From an uncultured Colwellia sp. (GTDB lineage Bacteria > Pseudomonadota > Gammaproteobacteria > Enterobacterales > Alteromonadaceae), in assembly GCA_913020705.1 (NCBI GenBank), contig CAJWBY010000188.1:1-7699 (forward strand): 7,699 bases of DNA, read 5' to 3'. A program made the position numbers and the translations under genes. Positions 5,789-7,699 of this stretch are shown here, piece by piece. The notes under the pieces are model-generated. The model made no database searches, had not been told where the DNA came from, and saw nothing but the letters and a program-made list of their open reading frames with translations. How positions within the stretch are numbered: position 1 is the stretch's first letter; each line of letters begins with the position of its first letter.

Positions 5789-6754
5789 TTAATTGATTTT
5801 ACCACTACCGATTATTCTTACAGTAGTAGATTCTGGCTTTATGAAAAGGCATATGTCATTTTTCTTACAGATAATTGGTTTTTCTAAAGTTAACTTGACT
5901 GGAGATATAGAGGAAAATTTTGCAGCCTTTATTTGAAGCCCAACGCTAATGAGACACATCTGATTCACAGAAATTCCTCCCTTGTAGAATGGTGATTGTT
6001 CGAAGTTAACCTCAATCTCAGATTTTACTAGGAGAGATTCATCAGAAGTAATGATATCGCCTCTCCCAACTTCATCAGGTTTTATTCCTTTCAATGATAA
6101 TCCAACTCTTGCTGGACAATTTGCTAGCTTAATGTCATCATCATGCATCTGAATAGATTTTATCATAACTTCAGATCCTGATGGTAAATGTTTTAGATTA
6201 TCATATTGGTTTACTGTTCCTTGTAATACTTTACCCAATACAACAGTGCCAACACCTTTTACATCAAAACAATGGTCTATTACAATTTGTGCATCTCCAT
6301 TGTTTGAAACAGGTGAAAATTTCGTTAGTTCCTGTTTAATATTAGGTGAATCGACTTTCTTATAATTGGCCAAAACAGTTCCTTTGATCATGGAATTAAG
6401 CCGGTTTTCATCTACTTCGTATGAATGACTAATTATACCATCTTTTTTTCCTAGCATATCCAATGCAATAATTTGTTCTCCAACATACTTGTCAAGCGAT
6501 GCAATATAGAAAATTACATACTCTGCAATGTTTATTGCTTGTAACAGAGGTTGAATCTTTTCTGGGAATCCATTTGGAATAACCCATGTTCTAATAACAT
6601 CAGACTCCTTTTTATCATAAAGTGTAAGATCTGTAGTTGTACCTTTTTTGCCAAAATCATTTGCAATTGTCTGTTCTCCAAGAACAACAAAATTGATCGA
6701 GTTCATAATAATGCACGTATTTGCTTCACAGATTGTATTTTTGATAAACTCCAT
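5789..6754 (-). CDS. Archaeal SelB-like protein (aSelBL), degenerate EF-Tu-type GTPase
   Basis: 321 aa. It resembles the aSelBL family, archaeal relatives of the selenocysteine elongation factor SelB that occur in methanogens and Thaumarchaeota, lack the SelB C-terminal mRNA-binding domain and often have a damaged GTPase domain. Residues 20-145 follow the EF-Tu G-domain layout (AEYVIFYIASLDKYVGEQ, then IIALDMLGKKDGII), but the P-loop GHVDHGKS/T is replaced by VLGEQTIANDFGKKG and no NKxD is seen. Domain II is about 155-235: HCFDVKGVGTVVLGKVLQGT, IKSIQMHDD, and VGRGDII. Domain III is about 236-321. Family members usually start near NFVVLG, so Met17 (6706) may be the true start. The ATG at 6754 was kept because the TATA-like box at 6802-6809 suits it. 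The zinc ribbon follows in the same direction. It is believed to bind the ribosome or aminoacyl-tRNA, but its role is unknown. Confidence 0.85.
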   Translation of the reverse strand: MEFIKNTICEANTCIIMNSINFVVLGEQTIANDFGKKGTTTDLTLYDKKESDVIRTWVIPNGFPEKIQPLLQAINIAEYVIFYIASLDKYVGEQIIALDMLGKKDGIISHSYEVDENRLNSMIKGTVLANYKKVDSPNIKQELTKFSPVSNNGDAQIVIDHCFDVKGVGTVVLGKVLQGTVNQYDNLKHLPSGSEVMIKSIQMHDDDIKLANCPARVGLSLKGIKPDEVGRGDIITSDESLLVKSEIEVNFEQSPFYKGGISVNQMCLISVGLQIKAAKFSSISPVKLTLEKPIICKKNDICLFIKPESTTVRIIGSGKIN

Positions 6755-6801
6755 TTGTAAGTTTAGTTTCTGTACTAATTGATTAGCCGATCATGATTAT
6801 T

Positions 6802-6809
6802 TTTTTATA
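6802..6809 (-). promoter_or_regulatory. AT-rich TATA-like box between aSelBL and the small membrane ORF
   Basis: Minus strand TATAAAAA lies about 50 bases before the aSelBL ATG, giving a predicted short leader. On the plus strand the same AT-rich block (6796-6809) is centred near 26 bases before the ATG at 6833, the spacing expected for leaderless archaeal transcripts. One element could serve both divergent genes. Based on spacing and composition only. Confidence 0.4.
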
Positions 6810-6832
6810 GTCGTAATTTATCCACCTAATTA

Positions 6833-6910
6833 ATGGGAATTAATAGAAAGGGAGCTGCAATAGCAGTTGCTATAATAGCCTTCATAATCTGTATTGGTCT
6901 AGCCGGTTGA
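6833..6910 (+). CDS. Possible 25-aa membrane peptide
   Basis: An ATG-to-TGA ORF starting MGINRKG and followed by an unbroken hydrophobic run (AAIAVAIIAFIICIGLAG) long enough for one membrane helix with the basic end inside. It has no Shine-Dalgarno, but an AT-rich TATA-like block lies about 26 bases upstream, as in leaderless archaeal genes. It diverges from aSelBL and converges on the hydrolase gene. It could instead be the N-terminus of a longer protein cut by the TGA; reading through adds 21 codons before the next stop. Too short for homology by eye. Confidence 0.4.
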   Translation: MGINRKGAAIAVAIIAFIICIGLAG

Positions 6911-6933
6911 TACCATAATTGTAATTATTTGTT

Positions 6934-6957
6934 AGCCAAGGCCAAAATTGCTTGGCT
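6934..6957. terminator. Inverted repeat between convergent genes, possible terminator
   Basis: AGCCAAG (6934-6940) pairs with CTTGGCT (6951-6957) around a 10-base loop. TTTT follows on the plus strand, and it starts 4 bases beyond the hydrolase stop on the minus strand. The position between the ends of two convergent genes suggests a shared termination site. Confidence 0.4.
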
Positions 6958-6961
6958 GATT

Positions 6962-7699
6962 TTATGGAAATGACCTAAGGACAGCAGCATAACTTGCAAA
7001 GCGATGATTTTTCGGTTTTACCATTGTTTGAGTGTATTTTGATATTGTCTTTCCATGTGCACCCATGTAGCCAATTGGAGTATCTACCCAATTCCAATCA
7101 TCTACTAAACTGAGTACATCATCGTATGGGCTGTAATAGTTTCTAATTTTTGTTGTAACAATTTTTTGTGTGGCAGAACCATTTCTTGGACTTAGCGCGT
7201 TGCTAGGAATCGAACCTCCAAAAAAATAAACTGCCTCCAAGATTCCACTATTTTTGGCGTTTCTTGCAAGATTTTTTATCGTACTCTGAATTACATGTGC
7301 GCCAAGTGAATGTCCCATTAGACGAATCTTTGTACCTGGACTTTTACGCTTAAAGTCAGTAACAAATCGTGCCAAGTTTCTTCCGTTCTTGTTTGCTATG
7401 ATTACACCAATATGCAATCTCATCAGATACAGTGCACCTGCGGTGTTTGAATCATAACTATATCCTATTACAGGATATTTGTAACCAAGATGCGCTAATC
7501 TTCTTTTTGCAATTACAAATTTTGTCAGTGCACCAGATGTATTGTTTCTTAGCCCATGAATCATTATAGTAATCTCCTTTGAGCCGATTAATGCATCAAA
7601 ATCTGTCTTTGGGTACAAGCGATATGGTTCATGTTTTATCGTTCGACCTGAATAAAGATCATAAAATCCTCTGGTAGATATTCGAGGAAAAATCTTTTT
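6962..7699 (-). CDS. Alpha/beta hydrolase (lipase-like), 5' end missing
   Basis: 245 aa are visible and the frame stays open to the right edge, so the true start is outside the window. A TTG at 7618 is an internal codon, not the start, because in-frame coding continues upstream (STRGFYDLYSGRTIKHEPYR). Residue numbers here count from the edge. The oxyanion segment is TIMIHGLRNN (45-54). The nucleophile elbow is GHSLGAH with Ser131. Likely acid and base are in NYYSPYDDVL and KNHRFASY near the C-terminus, giving a complete Ser-Asp-His set. The pattern resembles lipase or DUF900-like hydrolases; substrate unknown. It is AT-rich like aSelBL and of the archaeal type, by my recognition of its style. 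It is followed by an inverted repeat that may terminate it. Confidence 0.78.
   Translation of the reverse strand, partial: KKIFPRISTRGFYDLYSGRTIKHEPYRLYPKTDFDALIGSKEITIMIHGLRNNTSGALTKFVIAKRRLAHLGYKYPVIGYSYDSNTAGALYLMRLHIGVIIANKNGRNLARFVTDFKRKSPGTKIRLMGHSLGAHVIQSTIKNLARNAKNSGILEAVYFFGGSIPSNALSPRNGSATQKIVTTKIRNYYSPYDDVLSLVDDWNWVDTPIGYMGAHGKTISKYTQTMVKPKNHRFASYAAVLRSFP

Noticed and set aside
6551..6760. Plus-strand ORF over the start of aSelBL
   Set aside because: Antisense to a recognised protein family; composition has no sign of a real protein.
7204..7217. Sequence resembling a reverse-complement tRNA T-arm (GAATCGAACC), considered as a second att site
   Set aside because: It is inside the hydrolase coding frame and does not match the tRNA-Ser 3' end at 33-60.

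Overview
The window reads as two pieces of different origin. From 1 to about 5610 it looks like an accessory region of a gammaproteobacterium, probably marine. The signs are a tRNA-Ser with an encoded CCA, a Rho-independent terminator, an ArdA antirestriction gene, two lipoproteins with good lipoboxes, a signal-peptide protein with a clear Shine-Dalgarno, and many palindromic and dispersed repeats. From about 5639 to 7699 it looks like an ammonia-oxidising archaeon (Thaumarchaeota, Nitrosopumilus-like). That part holds an archaeal SelB-like protein (aSelBL), a tiny zinc ribbon, a small membrane peptide with leaderless-type spacing, and an alpha/beta hydrolase. Shine-Dalgarno sequences are not evident there and the DNA is visibly more AT-rich.

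Left part. Bases 1-60 are the 3' half of tRNA-Ser(UGA), followed by its terminator at 73-98. This is a common integration site for islands. A gene-free stretch with a long inverted repeat (222-303) follows. ardA lies on the minus strand at 340-849, preceded by a short leader ORF and a terminator-like hairpin that together look like an attenuator. Bases 982-1697 hold no convincing gene but several repeats, including a large attC-like imperfect palindrome (1072-1134). A two-gene lipoprotein operon (2608 to 1698, minus) is followed by a divergently oriented exported protein (3097-4110, plus). A roughly 41-bp repeat lies beyond the 3' end of the operon and again beyond the 3' end of the exported gene (1580-1620 and 4118-4159). 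After a gene-poor, hairpin-rich stretch comes a membrane-anchored HRDC-domain protein (5440 to 4619, minus). Two related hairpin repeats (5485-5521 and 5574-5609) sit upstream of it.

Right part. On the minus strand, in transcription order, come the partial hydrolase (running off the right edge), aSelBL and the zinc ribbon. The 25-codon plus-strand membrane ORF lies between the hydrolase and aSelBL. aSelBL and the small ORF diverge from a shared AT-rich TATA-like region. The small ORF and the hydrolase converge on an inverted repeat.

The main open question is whether the change near 5610-5639 is a metagenome assembly chimera (I think more likely) or a real cross-domain transfer. The genes on the two sides show no functional link. 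Family assignments were made by eye without database searches.
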